In this document: piece by piece, positions 63,327 through 64,000 of the stretch
How the letters are laid out: each line of letters begins with the position of its first letter
Numbering within the stretch: the first letter of the stretch is position 1
NCBI RefSeq assembly: GCF_014200495.1
Contig: NZ_JACHBY010000012.1
Span: 62,001 to 126,000, forward strand
Origin: Mucilaginibacter geliditolerans
Lineage (GTDB): Bacteria; Bacteroidota; Bacteroidia; Sphingobacteriales; Sphingobacteriaceae
DNA: 64,000 bases
Reading direction: 5' to 3'
Position numbers and translations under genes: made by a program
The notes under the pieces: generated by a model
Databases searched by the model: none
Told to the model about the DNA's origin: nothing
Seen by the model: only the letters and a program-made list of their open reading frames with translations

Positions 63327-64000
63327 ATGAAACGAATTAATAAAATTATAGCTATATTGTTATTGGGTGCGACGGTAGTCGGATGCAAAAAGAGCTTTTT
63401 GGATCGCCCCTCTACCACCCTAATTAGCTCTGCGAATTTTTACAAAACCCAAGCCGATTTGCGGCTGGCAACCGCGAACCTATATGGCGGCGCCCCCTGG
63501 TGGCAATGGCAGCAACCCTGGTTACTTTTAGGCGATGCTTTGCCAGGAACAGCCTTTTACACCTATAATGGTGATATAATGCAGCTTTATTCACGTACAA
63601 TTACATCGCAAAATAGTGTTGTATTGAGTGGCTGGACAGGTTTGTACAATGTTATTGGTCAGTGTAATACGGTTATTAGTGCCATAAACCAATCAACCTC
63701 TGGTTCTTTATCGCCCGCAATCAAAAACCAGGCCATTGCCGAAGCAAGGTTTATCCGCGCCATGGCTTATTATCATTTGGCGGTTTATTGGGGTGCCGTG
63801 CCTATTGTTACGGATAACTCCGTATTGGTAAGTAATGCTTTGCTTAACCGTAATACTGTTGCGGATGTTTATAAATTTATAACCATCGATCTCACTTTTG
63901 CAGCGCAAAACCTTCCCCTTAAAGATCAGGCAGGCCGGGTGACTACCTGGTCGGCGCAAGGCTTATTGGGCAAAGTTTATTTAACCATGTCGGGTTGGGG
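63327..64000 (+). CDS. SusD/RagB family surface glycan-binding lipoprotein (partial)
   Basis: The gene starts with a lipoprotein signal (MKRINKIIAILLLGATVVGC) and runs off the right edge after about 224 codons. CKKSFLDRPSTTLISSANFY, then GLYNVIGQCNTVISAIN and EARFIRAMAYYHLAVYWGAVPIVTD, are hallmark SusD-family sequence (TPR-like helices). SusD forms the lid on the SusC barrel and binds the glycan at the cell surface. The rest of the gene lies outside the window. Confidence 0.93.
   Translation, partial: MKRINKIIAILLLGATVVGCKKSFLDRPSTTLISSANFYKTQADLRLATANLYGGAPWWQWQQPWLLLGDALPGTAFYTYNGDIMQLYSRTITSQNSVVLSGWTGLYNVIGQCNTVISAINQSTSGSLSPAIKNQAIAEARFIRAMAYYHLAVYWGAVPIVTDNSVLVSNALLNRNTVADVYKFITIDLTFAAQNLPLKDQAGRVTTWSAQGLLGKVYLTMSGW

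Noticed and set aside
1..64000. CRISPR arrays, rRNA genes, intact insertion sequences
   Set aside because: No regularly spaced repeats, no rRNA-like sequence and no transposase frame were seen on either strand.

Overview
The window comes from a Bacteroidota chromosome, most likely a Sphingobacteriaceae member close to Mucilaginibacter or Pedobacter. This rests on a SusC/SusD pair, a one-piece hybrid two-component regulator with reg_prop repeats, CTnDOT-type conjugation genes, an ImuA-ImuB-DnaE2 cassette and promoters of the Bacteroidota kind. The genus is inference from family content. The window has two unrelated halves joined at about 38.49 kb.

Left half (1 to about 38,490) is the distal part of an integrative and conjugative element (ICE). 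It opens with the end of traN. A divergent membrane-protein gene of unknown function follows, then a compact transfer and accessory operon: type IV coupling protein, M23 peptidase, ArdC antirestriction protein, a DUF4099/DUF3945-like protein, a Toprim-like protein and a PH-domain protein. Cargo comes next: a subtilisin-like lipoprotein with a secreted partner; a DNA-damage divergon (imuA-imuB-dnaE2 facing a Cdd1-like HhH protein and AlkB, with a perfect 9-8-9 palindrome between them); a degenerate class III cyclase-like protein; a four-gene nuclease operon (Septu-like ABC ATPase and HNH nuclease, then a CoiA-like nuclease and a GIY-YIG nuclease); a three-gene operon of a giant CHAT protease, a NERD-STAND NTPase and AbiH; a small divergent cluster of unfamiliar short genes; a membrane protein of unknown function; and an MFS transporter. 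The element ends at a 3' half of tRNA-Phe, the scar expected from integration into a tRNA gene, followed by that tRNA's own terminator.

Right half (about 38,490 to 64,000) is chromosomal. After an SDR gene remnant come an AraC regulator and a divergent L-fucose catabolic operon (FucP permease, aldo/keto reductase, RhaM-like mutarotase, a dead fuconolactonase remnant, a zinc alcohol dehydrogenase, GH29 and GH97 enzymes). GH35, GH5 and GH31 enzymes follow, then a hybrid two-component regulator and a SusC/SusD pair. The enzyme set (endo-glucanase, alpha-xylosidase, beta-galactosidase, alpha-fucosidase) fits breakdown of fucosylated galacto-xyloglucan from plant cell walls, with the released fucose fed to the fucose operon. 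A regulatory element with fixed internal spacing occurs three times, upstream of the GH35, GH5 and GH31 genes.

The best candidates for an undescribed system are the CHAT / NERD-STAND / AbiH operon (23.9-32.5 kb) and the neighbouring ATPase-HNH-CoiA-GIY-YIG operon (18.6-23.6 kb). They start from one shared 290-bp intergenic region and together form a defence island on the ICE.
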